DNA of 64,000 nt from Flavobacteriales bacterium 33_180_T64. GTDB lineage: Bacteria; Bacteroidota; Bacteroidia; Flavobacteriales; Flavobacteriaceae. Below the pieces are notes generated by a model. The model did no database searches. It saw only the letters and a program-made list of their open reading frames with translations, and was not told where the DNA came from. The stretch lies in NCBI GenBank assembly GCA_002162685.1, contig MAAQ01000012.1:124001-188000 (forward strand). The letters run 5' to 3'. Below, in pieces: positions 1-7,310 of the stretch (within the stretch, counting starts at the first letter, position 1; every line of letters starts with the position of its first letter). Both the position numbers and the translations under genes were made by a program.

Positions 1-178
1 GAAAAAACACCATCTTCTCATGATGTGCATTACTAGAATCTGTAACACGACCTTTGTCAATTTCTAACATATGTAATACAAGCAATTCAGCATGATTACG
101 TTTCGCCAAAATTGCAGCGGTTTCAAGAGCAAATTCAGAATATTCAGAAAAATCTATTGGGACTATTATCTTGTTCAT
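1..178 (-). CDS. Universal stress protein (UspA family), 3' part missing at window edge
   Basis: The reverse strand reads from ATG at 178 to the window edge without a stop, giving about 59 residues that start MNKIIVPIDFSEYS and continue with ALETAAILAK and ELLVLHMLE. This is the typical first beta-alpha-beta unit of a Usp domain, with the nucleotide-contacting D in PIDFS. The gene lies 43 bp downstream of hemN on the same strand, so co-transcription is likely. Usp genes often sit near hemN among oxygen-limitation genes in Flavobacteriaceae. The C-terminal part is outside the window, so one or two Usp domains cannot be distinguished. Confidence 0.85.
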   Translation of the reverse strand, partial: MNKIIVPIDFSEYSEFALETAAILAKRNHAELLVLHMLEIDKGRVTDSSNAHHEKMVFF

Positions 179-221
179 AATTTTTTTGAGTTTTTATTTG
201 ATTATTTTAAGACGCGTAATC

Positions 222-1586
222 CTACACAGTCATTGAGAACAATCTGGCATTGGGCTGTTTACGTTGCAACAGCACATCAAATGCCATGCATACATTTCTT
301 ACAAATGGCTGTCCTTTTTGAGTGATTTTTACACCCTTTTCTTGTAAGATTACTAGACCATCAACTTCCATTTCTTTAAGCTGGGCAACACTATTATGAA
401 GCGCATCACTATAAAGTGTTTGATCAGACCAACTGGTTTCGAAATGGCACATTAGATTTAAAATATGCTGCCTGATGATAAGATCTTCACGGTTTAGAAT
501 ATGACCTCTATAGACAGGAATAATATGTTGTTCAACCAAATGGTAGTATTCTTCAATTCCTTTTACATTTTGTGAGAAGCCATACCAACTATCACTAATT
601 GAAGAGACACCTAAACCAATCATTGTTTGCGTTTTAGAGGCTGTATACCCCATGAAATTTCGATGTAATATATTGGTTTTCATTGCCTTATACAAACCAT
701 CTGTTTCTAAAGCAAAATGATCCATTCCAATTTCATGATAACCGGCTTCATGTAGCATTGCTTTTCCAAATTCGTATTGTTCACGCTTTGAAGCAGCAGA
801 AGGTAAATCGGCATCATTATAACCTCTTTGCCCATTTCCTTTAAGCCAAGGCACATGAGCATAGCTATAAAAAGCAATACGATCTGGCATCAACACTTTG
901 GTAAGCTCAATAGTTGTCGCTACATGATCTTTCGTTTGAAAAGGCAGACCAAAAATAATATCATGACCTATAGAGGTATAACCAATAGCTCTAGCGGCAA
1001 GTGTTGCGGCTTTCACATTTTCAAAAGGCTGAATCCGATGAATCGCCTTTTGAACCGTTTCATTATAATCCTGAACACCAAAACTCACTCTAGAAAACCC
1101 TAATTCATAAAGAGTCTGTAGATGCTCAGGAGTTGTATTATTAGGATGCCCTTCGAAACTAAACTCATAATTTTTGGCGAGAGTAGCTTTTCGTAGAATT
1201 CCTTTGATTAACATTTCTAAGTGCTCAGGAGAAAAAAAGGTAGGTGTACCACCTCCAATATGGAGTTCTTTGATTTTGGGTCTTTCATTAAAAAGTTCGT
1301 CATATAAATGCCATTCTTTTAAAACAGCATTTATATATGGTTTCTCTACGTCATGCCGTTTTGTAATTCGTTTATTACATCCACAAAATGTACACATGCG
1401 CTCACAAAATGGCAAATGTATATAAAGACTTATTCCTTCGGAAGTATTGCTTTCATCAAAGGATATAGATAGAGAGTCTTTCCATTTTTTTAATGAAAAG
1501 GACTGATTATCCCAATACGGAACCGTAGGATAACTCGTGTAACGTGGTCCAGCCACATTGTACTTATTTACTAAAGAATTGCACAT
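222..1586 (-). CDS. hemN: Oxygen-independent coproporphyrinogen III oxidase
   Basis: Radical SAM enzyme that oxidatively decarboxylates coproporphyrinogen III to protoporphyrinogen IX without oxygen in heme synthesis. The 4Fe-4S binding cluster is visible as CERMCTFCGC (C61, C65, C68, C70), followed by GGGTP near residues 111-115 in the SAM domain and the C-terminal HemN domain. The start was placed at MCNSLVNKYN (1586) because the YTSYP motif then falls at the usual distance and the protein is 454 aa, the normal family length. The frame stays open to 1640, but the extra 18 residues do not look conserved. It reads toward the Usp gene. Confidence 0.95.
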   Translation of the reverse strand: MCNSLVNKYNVAGPRYTSYPTVPYWDNQSFSLKKWKDSLSISFDESNTSEGISLYIHLPFCERMCTFCGCNKRITKRHDVEKPYINAVLKEWHLYDELFNERPKIKELHIGGGTPTFFSPEHLEMLIKGILRKATLAKNYEFSFEGHPNNTTPEHLQTLYELGFSRVSFGVQDYNETVQKAIHRIQPFENVKAATLAARAIGYTSIGHDIIFGLPFQTKDHVATTIELTKVLMPDRIAFYSYAHVPWLKGNGQRGYNDADLPSAASKREQYEFGKAMLHEAGYHEIGMDHFALETDGLYKAMKTNILHRNFMGYTASKTQTMIGLGVSSISDSWYGFSQNVKGIEEYYHLVEQHIIPVYRGHILNREDLIIRQHILNLMCHFETSWSDQTLYSDALHNSVAQLKEMEVDGLVILQEKGVKITQKGQPFVRNVCMAFDVLLQRKQPNARLFSMTV

Positions 1587-1731
1587 ACCTAAACAATTTA
1601 AGTCAAAATTACGTGCATTAATTTGAGTAAAACATGACATATATCATATCTTGAAAATTAGTCAAAAAATTTTCGATCATTTCAAATAATGACTATCTTT
1701 CAACTTCACAAAACACAAAAAACTACAACTA

Positions 1732-2367
1732 ATGAAACGTTCGATCTTATACATTTCAATTTTAGCACTTTGCTTAAGTGTCTCTTGTAAATCTGACACT
1801 AAAGAAGTTCCAAATGAAACTACTGAAACAGAAGCTTCAGATATAGAAACTAAAGTTGAATACAAAGCAACAACTCCTGCTACACAAACAGAAGAACCTG
1901 CTTACTATTCTGAAAATAAAAAAGTAACATTAACCTTAGACCCTAAAAATAATAGTGGTGTAAGTGGAAATATTGTATTCACTCAAGATCAAGGTGTAGT
2001 TACTATGATTGCTGTATTAAATGGATTATCTGAAGGCGAACATGCAATTCATATTCATGAAAAAGCAGATTGCTCTTCTGATGATGGAAAATCATCTGGT
2101 GGACACTGGAATCCAACAGGAGCACCACATGGAAAATGGGGTGATACTACGGGCTACCACAAAGGTGATATTGGAAACTTTAAAGCTTATGCTGATGGGC
2201 GTTCGACCATTACAAAAATCACAAACGAATGGTGTATTGGATGTGGTGATGATACTAAAGATATTCTAGGCAAAGCAATCATTGTTCACCAAGGTGTTGA
2301 TGATTTTAAATCGCAACCTTCTGGTGCAGCTGGAAGCCGTGTAAGTTGTGGTGGAATCATCCAATAA
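1732..2367 (+). CDS. sodC: Cu/Zn superoxide dismutase, lipoprotein
   Basis: Dismutates superoxide to hydrogen peroxide and oxygen outside the cytoplasm. A lipoprotein signal ends in LSVSC (C19), followed by a Glu/Thr-rich linker to about residue 60 and then the SodC domain. All metal ligands are visible: copper H107 and H109 (HIHE), bridging H125, zinc H133, H143 and D146, and copper H186. C114 and C206 are placed for the conserved disulfide, and R203 is the active-site arginine. An extra CIGC pair (C168, C171) lies in a loop and is not usual. It is followed by a strong terminator, so it appears monocistronic. Confidence 0.95.
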   Translation: MKRSILYISILALCLSVSCKSDTKEVPNETTETEASDIETKVEYKATTPATQTEEPAYYSENKKVTLTLDPKNNSGVSGNIVFTQDQGVVTMIAVLNGLSEGEHAIHIHEKADCSSDDGKSSGGHWNPTGAPHGKWGDTTGYHKGDIGNFKAYADGRSTITKITNEWCIGCGDDTKDILGKAIIVHQGVDDFKSQPSGAAGSRVSCGGIIQ

Positions 2368-2384
2368 AAAAGAAACCAACTCCT

Positions 2385-2416
2385 ATAGAAAAGCTACCAT
2401 TGTGTAGCTTTTCTAT
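2385..2416 (+). terminator. Intrinsic terminator after sodC
   Basis: A perfect 13-bp stem (2385-2397 pairs with 2404-2416) around a 6-nt loop begins 17 bp after the sodC stop. The right arm carries the short T run. It separates sodC from the sigma factor gene. Confidence 0.8.
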
Positions 2417-2445
2417 TATCTTTAGTGCCTATATTGGTGCAATAC

Positions 2446-2976
2446 ATGCAATTAGAAACACTCATATATCAATTTCAAAATAAAAACGAAAAAGCGTTTG
2501 AACAGCTATACACTATGTATAGCGATAGTATGCTTGGGGTTATTTATAATATTGTACGTGATCATGATATGGCTGAAGAGCTTATGCAAGATGTGTTTAT
2601 TAAAGCTTGGAACAACTCCAGTTCCTATAATTCAAGTAAAGGGCGTTTTTTTACATGGATTTTAAACATAGCAAGACATGCAGCTATTGATAAAACTCGT
2701 TCTAAAGCTTATAAAAATGCGACTAAAAACCTCAACGCCGAGTTTTTCGTAGATATATTAGAAACCAGTGATAATTTAAATGATCAAGTCGATGCCATCG
2801 GAATTGATAAATACGTAAAAGCACTTGGTGAAAAATGCAAAAAAATTATAGAGTTCCTCTACTTTAAAGGTTATACCCAAAAAGAAACTGCTGAAGCATT
2901 GGAAGTTCCTATAGGAACTATAAAAACAAGAAATAGAAATTGCATTAAAGATTTGAGAGCAATAGTATTAAAATAA
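2446..2976 (+). CDS. ECF-type RNA polymerase sigma factor
   Basis: The 176-residue protein has sigma70 region 2 (RDHDMAEELMQDVFIKAW, FFTWILNIARHAAID) and region 4 with a helix-turn-helix (YFKGYTQKETAEALEVPIGTIKTR), and no region 1 or 3, which is the ECF layout. The frame opens at a GTG at 2425, but ATG 2446 gives the standard N-terminus with LETLIYQFQNKNEKAFEQLY, so it was chosen. The anti-sigma gene starts 1 bp after its stop, so the two are co-transcribed. The trigger is unknown; the sodC neighbour hints at oxidative stress, which is inference only. Confidence 0.9.
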   Translation: MQLETLIYQFQNKNEKAFEQLYTMYSDSMLGVIYNIVRDHDMAEELMQDVFIKAWNNSSSYNSSKGRFFTWILNIARHAAIDKTRSKAYKNATKNLNAEFFVDILETSDNLNDQVDAIGIDKYVKALGEKCKKIIEFLYFKGYTQKETAEALEVPIGTIKTRNRNCIKDLRAIVLK

Positions 2977-2977
2977 A

Positions 2978-3781
2978 ATGGATAGTAAAGCATTTATAGA
3001 ATCGGGAATTCTAGAACTTTATGTTGCAGGACAACTTTCTGAAAAAGAAAATCAGGAGGTCTATGACCTTATGCGTCAGTATCCAGATATTTTACAGGAG
3101 GTTTTAGATATAGAAGCTGCTATTATTAAGCTAACGGCTAAAATGTCGCCAGAAAACACTACCAATACATTAGATGCTATTACATCCCAATTAGATTTTA
3201 ATACTAACGAGACCAAAGTTATAACACTTCAAAAAACAAGAACTAACTGGTTAAATTATACAGGTTGGGCAGCCGCATTTATTATTGGTATAGGTTTATT
3301 ATGGACCTTAAATCAAAATACTCAGTTAGAGACTCAGGTTACAGATGCAGATCTTGAAAACAGCTATTTAGAACTTCAAATTGAAAAAGCAAAAACCGAT
3401 TTAGCGATCAAAGAAAACTTACTCAATATATTAAGAGATCGTGATATTATTGCTATTCCATTAGGAGGTCAAGGCGATTTTGCTAACAGCTATGCTAAAG
3501 TCTATTGGAATAAAAAAGACAATAGCATCTATTTAGATGCCCAAGGCTTACCAAATGCTCCAGTAGGAAAAGTATGGCAAGTCTGGTCTTTAACACTAAA
3601 TCCCTTAACACCAACAAGTTTAGGAACCATTGTTAATTTTAATGACGACGATAATAAAATTTTCAATATAGCAAACGCAAATAATAGTGAGGCCTTTGGT
3701 ATCACACTGGAACCAGCAGGCGGAAGTGCATCTCCAACCATGGAACAATTGTACACTTTAGGTGTGGTATCACAACCTTAA
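2978..3781 (+). CDS. Anti-sigma factor, RskA/anti-sigma-K type
   Basis: A 267-residue protein with an N-terminal cytoplasmic helical part, one membrane span at about residues 95-111 (TGWAAAFIIGIGLLWTL), a coiled-coil-like stretch at 113-150, and a C-terminal extracytoplasmic RskA-type domain (AKVYWNKKDNSIYLDAQGLP, KVWQVWSL). Proteins of this type hold the partner ECF sigma at the membrane until a signal causes release. Its position 1 bp after the sigma gene makes the pairing firm. A stem-free AT-rich stretch with AraC-type repeats follows. Confidence 0.88.
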   Translation: MDSKAFIESGILELYVAGQLSEKENQEVYDLMRQYPDILQEVLDIEAAIIKLTAKMSPENTTNTLDAITSQLDFNTNETKVITLQKTRTNWLNYTGWAAAFIIGIGLLWTLNQNTQLETQVTDADLENSYLELQIEKAKTDLAIKENLLNILRDRDIIAIPLGGQGDFANSYAKVYWNKKDNSIYLDAQGLPNAPVGKVWQVWSLTLNPLTPTSLGTIVNFNDDDNKIFNIANANNSEAFGITLEPAGGSASPTMEQLYTLGVVSQP

Positions 3782-3782
3782 A

Positions 3783-3820
3783 AAAACGTCTCAGGCAAAA
3801 CACAAAACGTCTCAGACAAA
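3783..3820 (+). promoter_or_regulatory. Paired 17-bp direct repeats, putative AraC operator upstream of the araC-type gene
   Basis: AAAACGTCTCAGGCAAA (3783-3799) and AAAACGTCTCAGACAAA (3804-3820) match at 16 of 17 positions and are offset by 21 bp, two helical turns. A -7-like TACTTTG at 3842-3848 lies 22 bp after the second repeat. AraC-family dimers bind direct half-sites with this periodicity. A second pair with the same spacing lies upstream of the neighbouring SRPBCC gene. Binding is inferred, not shown. Confidence 0.65.
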
Positions 3821-3856
3821 TGATCGTGTAAAAACATTTGCTACTTTGTATAAAAA

Positions 3857-4708
3857 ATGAAAATTGAAGCTATTGAATTATTTGGCAAAACACTATTAAG
3901 TAAGGTTACAATAGAAGAACCTATTGAAATGCCAACACCCATGCCAGAAGATGAAGCTGCATTTGTGTATATATTAAAAGGTTGTTGTATTAATTATTCA
4001 GAGACCGATGAATTAAAATTACAGGCTAACCAAGCTGTACTTGCTAAATGTGGTAACAATACATTTAAAACAATTCCAGTAAATGGAAGTTCTACATACA
4101 GTGCTATATCTATTCGTTTTCATAAAGATATTTTAGAAAGAATATATCATAATTCGGCATCTCCTTTCTTTAAAAACACAACGACGCCTTTAACCGTTAA
4201 TAGTGTTACTGTAGAGACCAATGCACTTATCACAGCATATATCAATACCCTTAATTTTTATTTTGATCACCAAGATTTGGTCACAGAAGACTTACTCATA
4301 CTCAAACTTAAAGAACTTATCACATTAGTATTGCAAACCGAAAACGCACCTAAAGTTTTAGAAATTATGACCAATCTTTTTGAAAAAAAGACTTTCGAGT
4401 TTAAAGAAATCATAAAAGCCCATATCTGCTCTTCGGTAACGATTAAAGAATTAGCGCAACTCACCAATCATAGTCTTTCGGCTTTCAAAAAAGAATTTAA
4501 ACGTGTTTATAAAGACACGCCTAATAATTATATGATCAACCAACGGATAGAAAAAGTAGCTGAGCTATTACCAACTTCAAACGAAACTATAAGTCATATT
4601 GCCTACGATTGTGAATTTAAAACACTTGCACATTTATCTAGAGTTTTCAAGGCTAAATATGGCATTACACCTTCAGAATACCGCTTAAACTTCTCAGGCA
4701 AAAAATAA
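3857..4708 (+). CDS. AraC-family transcriptional regulator
   Basis: The 283-residue protein has an N-terminal sensing domain of about 180 residues with no clear ligand motif, then two helix-turn-helix units (about 195-280): TIKELAQLTNHSLSAFKKEF and ISHIAYDCEFKTLAHLSRVF, ending in KYGITPSEYR, the AraC signature. Repeat pairs upstream of it and overlapping its own last codons suggest it controls itself and the downstream SRPBCC gene. The last codons (LNFSGKK) form part of the first downstream half-site. No terminator separates it from the next gene, but that gene has its own promoter. Confidence 0.9.
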   Translation: MKIEAIELFGKTLLSKVTIEEPIEMPTPMPEDEAAFVYILKGCCINYSETDELKLQANQAVLAKCGNNTFKTIPVNGSSTYSAISIRFHKDILERIYHNSASPFFKNTTTPLTVNSVTVETNALITAYINTLNFYFDHQDLVTEDLLILKLKELITLVLQTENAPKVLEIMTNLFEKKTFEFKEIIKAHICSSVTIKELAQLTNHSLSAFKKEFKRVYKDTPNNYMINQRIEKVAELLPTSNETISHIAYDCEFKTLAHLSRVFKAKYGITPSEYRLNFSGKK

Positions 4709-4723
4709 AACTACTGAGTCAAA
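4686..4723 (+). promoter_or_regulatory. Paired 17-bp direct repeats, putative AraC operator upstream of the SRPBCC gene
   Basis: The half-sites at 4686-4702 (TAAACTTCTCAGGCAAA) and 4707-4723 (AAAACTACTGAGTCAAA) match the upstream AraC-gene repeat at 15 and 13 of 17 positions. They are again offset by exactly 21 bp. The first overlaps the end of the AraC coding sequence. The second ends 20 bp before the -7 box at 4744, overlapping the expected -33 position, as for an activator that contacts RNA polymerase. Confidence 0.6.
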
Positions 4724-4743
4724 CCATTCCTTTACACGTCTTT

Positions 4744-4751
4744 TACTTTTG
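4744..4751 (+). promoter_or_regulatory. Bacteroidota -7 box of the SRPBCC gene
   Basis: TACTTTTG matches the consensus TAnnTTTG exactly and lies 23 bp before the ATG at 4775. No TTTG -33 element is seen; the AraC-type half-site occupies that place. Confidence 0.6.
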
Positions 4752-4774
4752 TTGTATTATTAATCGCAATTAAA

Positions 4775-5389
4775 ATGAAAGTAAACACATTAAAACCCTT
4801 GATATTATTAGGGTTAGCATTAACAACAATTAATTTAACAGTTATGGCGCAAAAGGCTAAAAGAGGTAAAGAATTTAAAATCATAAAAACGAGTGAGGTT
4901 ATTAATGTCTCGGCAGATTCATTGTGGAACATTATTAAAGCGTTTGACAATGTAGGCGTTTATTTTTCGGGCATAGATCATGCCGAAGGTTCTGGAACGC
5001 CAGAATTTGAAGGTGCAACCTGTAGTGAACGCACCTGCTATGTCAATCTTAAAGGCTACAATAAAGTACATGAAAAGCTTACACTCTACAATAAAAATGC
5101 AAGAGAATTGGCCTACGAATATACAGGAGGTGGTCCTGGTTTTCTTTTATTTGCTGGAAACCATTGGACCATTACAGAAGTTGGCTCCAACCAATGTATT
5201 CTAAAAATGGAGGCCACTATACGCCTCAAAAAATTTATGGGGTTTTTATTTGGAGGTAAATTAAGACGAACCGTTGAAAAACAGCTGCCAATATCTTTAA
5301 ATGAATTGAAAATTTATGCTGAAACTGGTGAAGTTGCCCAAGCAAAAAAAACACGACTAAAAGTTCTAGAAAAGAAAAGGAAAAATTAA
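4775..5389 (+). CDS. Secreted SRPBCC (START/Bet v 1-like) family protein
   Basis: A signal peptide ends near VMAQ (residue 26). The mature 178 residues begin a polyketide-cyclase-like SRPBCC fold (IIKTSEVINVSADSLWNIIKAF, then a GSGTPEFEGATCSERTC turn). These folds bind hydrophobic ligands in a central cavity; the ligand here is unknown. A C-terminal basic tail (about 190-204) is present. It lies 66 bp after an AraC-type regulator and has that regulator's putative operator, so it is the likely main target. A strong terminator follows. Confidence 0.75.
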   Translation: MKVNTLKPLILLGLALTTINLTVMAQKAKRGKEFKIIKTSEVINVSADSLWNIIKAFDNVGVYFSGIDHAEGSGTPEFEGATCSERTCYVNLKGYNKVHEKLTLYNKNARELAYEYTGGGPGFLLFAGNHWTITEVGSNQCILKMEATIRLKKFMGFLFGGKLRRTVEKQLPISLNELKIYAETGEVAQAKKTRLKVLEKKRKN

Positions 5390-5421
5390 AACTGTAAGCA
5401 TATCATAATTAGTTTTTCACT

Positions 5422-5451
5422 AAAAGCACCAAGCGAAAGCTTGGTGCTTTT
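5422..5451 (+). terminator. Intrinsic terminator after the SRPBCC gene
   Basis: A 13-bp perfect stem (5422-5434 with 5439-5451) is closed by a GAAA tetraloop and followed by T residues, 32 bp after the stop codon. Confidence 0.9.
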
Positions 5452-5461
5452 TTTATGAATT

Positions 5462-5477
5462 TACCCAGTATTGGGTA
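5462..5477. promoter_or_regulatory. 16-bp palindrome TACCCAGTATTGGGTA upstream of a secreted protein
   Basis: Two 6-bp arms TACCCA and TGGGTA flank GTAT, about 60 bp before the ATG at 5538. The form TACnnAGTAnTnnGTA is shared with the three palindromes at 6347, 7091 and 7571. NarL/FixJ-type response regulators bind half-sites of this shape, so an operator is plausible, but no such regulator is in the window. Confidence 0.45.
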
Positions 5478-5537
5478 TTTTAAATCCAATCTTAATTACT
5501 GATCTTTAAATACTTATAAACAACAAAGCAAGAACTC

Positions 5538-6245
5538 ATGAAAAAGATTAATTATTTATTGATAATTTTAGGTTGCCTAACTCAAGTTATGAATGCTCAA
5601 GTTGAAGTATTCACTTCAGATTATATTGCATTAACTGTACCTCAGCATTTTTACGGAGAAATAACACATATTAATGATAGTTTGTTTCAAGAACTTAAAG
5701 ATGTTTCAGGGCTAAAGAATGATAGAACTTTATTACGTTCATTACCAAATATTGTTTCTAATGTAACGGTGTATGAAGTAGAGCAAAACGGTGATTTAAA
5801 AGTCTTAGGTATTGGTATTTCCGGAAAAAACAAAGTCTATCAAGTTATTTATGATTATTCGCAAACACAAACTTTAGTCTGGGGTTCTGGTGAGAACGCA
5901 GAATCTGTTTTAGTTGGTATTGGAGTGAGAATGGTTGCTAAAGTTAAAACTAAAAAAGCTGGAATTAATTTATCTAGCCCGTTTGGTTTAACGGCAAACA
6001 CCAAAAAAGTTGAAGGCTCTTTAGAAGTCAGAGTTACTGGAATAAGCTCATCAAAAATAAATGGTATAATTCCGACGACCACAGATCTATCAGCCTCATC
6101 AATATCTGTAGCGCTTCAAGCTGTAGCTACAATAAAATCACACATCCATGATAAAGAAACGATTATTACACCTCAATACTTAGGTTATAATAAAATAGAC
6201 CAAACCATAAAAAATGAGAACGTAAATACACAGAAAATAAATTAG
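5538..6245 (+). CDS. Secreted protein of unknown function
   Basis: I do not recognise the family. The 235-residue product starts with a signal peptide (MKKINYLLIILGCL to MNAQ, residues 1-21) and has no later membrane span, so it is probably periplasmic or exported. The mature part is rich in beta-type residues, with a Gly/Val-rich middle and a Ser/Thr-rich stretch near 170-195. No cysteine pair or catalytic motif stands out in the mature chain. It follows a terminator and a palindrome, so it seems to have its own promoter. A hairpin lies 22 bp after its stop. Confidence 0.75.
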   Translation: MKKINYLLIILGCLTQVMNAQVEVFTSDYIALTVPQHFYGEITHINDSLFQELKDVSGLKNDRTLLRSLPNIVSNVTVYEVEQNGDLKVLGIGISGKNKVYQVIYDYSQTQTLVWGSGENAESVLVGIGVRMVAKVKTKKAGINLSSPFGLTANTKKVEGSLEVRVTGISSSKINGIIPTTTDLSASSISVALQAVATIKSHIHDKETIITPQYLGYNKIDQTIKNENVNTQKIN

Positions 6246-6267
6246 ACGTGATATGACATATAAAATA

Positions 6268-6306
6268 GCAGAAAATAACTCAGCCTAAAACGTAGCTCTT
6301 TTCTGC
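6268..6306 (+). terminator. Hairpin of repeat module 1
   Basis: GCAGAAAA (6268-6275) pairs with TTTTCTGC (6299-6306) over a 23-nt loop. It probably ends transcription of the secreted protein gene. It begins with ATAGCAG like the hairpins at 7017 and 7505, so it forms the first part of a module that recurs three times. Confidence 0.55.
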
Positions 6307-6346
6307 CTTATTTCTATTTTTTAGCACTCAAAAATTTGTTGAAAAA

Positions 6347-6392
6347 TACGTAGTACTACGTACAAAAAATTAGATTTTTTAGTTTAATTTTA
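6347..6392 (+). promoter_or_regulatory. Palindromic operator TACGTAGTACTACGTA with a promoter-like box, module 1
   Basis: A perfect 16-bp palindrome at 6347-6362 is followed, 30 bp from its centre, by TAATTTTA (6385-6392), close to the -7 consensus TAnnTTTG. Module 2 has the same layout with TAACTTTA 31 bp from the palindrome centre, and the intervening sequence aligns. The palindrome would overlap the -33 region. A long leader of about 210 nt follows before the ATG at 6610. Confidence 0.55.
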
Positions 6393-6609
6393 TCGTTATC
6401 AGAAAGTGAACAAAACGCTGCTTATTTAACTAATAGAGGGATAAGGCGATAAACAGATTATAGTTTTGCTTATAAGGGAGTTAGCGTAAAGCTAATTAAA
6501 TAAACATGACAACATCGGCTCTGTAGAAAACCGAAATATTAGTGTTTTTATAAACATTATAATTCATCTACAAGACTGTTGTGGTTAAAACCAACAAAAA
6601 TTAAGCTAC
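6393..6609 (+). other. Long leader of module 1 with conserved TATAGTTTTGCTTATA
   Basis: This non-coding stretch holds a 16-mer at 6459-6474 that recurs with one change at 7247-7262 in module 2. It contains a perfect -7 box TAGTTTTG (6461-6468), so it may be a second promoter or a conserved leader RNA element. No open frame of note was found here. Confidence 0.4.
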
Positions 6610-6924
6610 ATGAGACTATTAGAAAACCTTAAACTCGCCAGATGGTATAGAATCGCGCTATACCTTGGATCTGCAATGATTTCTGCTCTATTATACTTCA
6701 AAATAGAGTTTATTACTGAGCAAAAACATATTCTTGGCATTGGCATTGGTATGCTACTAACAGGAATCGCTTATGTGATGTATGAAAAATACAGCTCTAA
6801 GATGGCCTATGATGATATTGTATCAACAAAAATTAGCCAAAACGATTTTTTGTCTTTGCTACTCATTATACTTGGTATTGGACTTATTGAGTTATTCGGA
6901 CTCAAACTTATTTTATCTATATAG
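6610..6924 (+). CDS. Small membrane protein, three predicted spans
   Basis: A 104-residue protein I do not recognise. Three hydrophobic segments lie at about residues 14-31, 41-59 and 82-103, with a basic N-terminus (KLARWYR) and a short polar loop (KYSSKMAYDDIVSTK) before the third. There are no cysteines or catalytic motifs. It is the cargo of repeat module 1, behind the palindrome and long leader. Membrane location is clear; function is not. Confidence 0.65.
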   Translation: MRLLENLKLARWYRIALYLGSAMISALLYFKIEFITEQKHILGIGIGMLLTGIAYVMYEKYSSKMAYDDIVSTKISQNDFLSLLLIILGIGLIELFGLKLILSI

Positions 6925-7016
6925 ATTAAAAGGTTTTGTATTGAGGTCATTCTGAACCTGTGTCAGCATCTCATGAAAAAATTAAAATCTCCATATACCT
7001 ATTTATATATCAAATA

Positions 7017-7059
7017 GCAGTTAAGCACTACTCCAAAACGCTTAATTGCCATTTTTTTT
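7017..7059 (+). terminator. Hairpin terminator of repeat module 2
   Basis: GCAGTTAAGC (7017-7026) pairs with GCTTAATTGC (7040-7049) with one G-T wobble and is followed by eight T residues (7052-7059). It is preceded by about 90 bp after the 104-aa gene in which I see nothing else. It is clearly related to the hairpin at 7501-7541. Confidence 0.7.
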
Positions 7060-7090
7060 GTTTTCTTACCTCAAAATAGTAATCAAAAAA

Positions 7091-7137
7091 TACGTAGAAC
7101 TACGTATATAAACATGTTCTTTTTTGATTTAACTTTA
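7091..7137 (+). promoter_or_regulatory. Near-palindromic operator TACGTAGAACTACGTA with a promoter-like box, module 2
   Basis: The 16-mer at 7091-7106 differs from the perfect palindrome by one central base. TAACTTTA at 7130-7137 lies at the same distance as the matching box in module 1. The leader that follows (7138-7310, about 173 nt) carries TATAGTTTTGCTTGTA at 7247-7262. Confidence 0.55.
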
Positions 7138-7310
7138 GTAGTATCAAAAAAAGGAGAAGTCATTATAGAAATATGTACGTTTTATCCAATCGTATGATTG
7201 CTATTGAAAATAAAAAACGCACATCAAACGTGCCTTAGATATAGAATATAGTTTTGCTTGTATGACGTTGTAGCACATCAGAAAAAACACCTTAACTAAA
7301 AATTAAAATT

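Noticed and set aside
1651-1665. FNR-like box upstream of hemN (TTGA, 7-bp gap, TCAA)
   Set aside because: FNR/CRP sites need a 6-bp gap between TTGA and TCAA; this one has 7 and lacks the inner T/A, so chance is likely in such AT-rich DNA.
3783-3820. CRISPR-like repeat pair
   Set aside because: There are only two 17-bp units with a 4-bp gap, no spacers and no cas genes; the geometry fits a regulator binding site.
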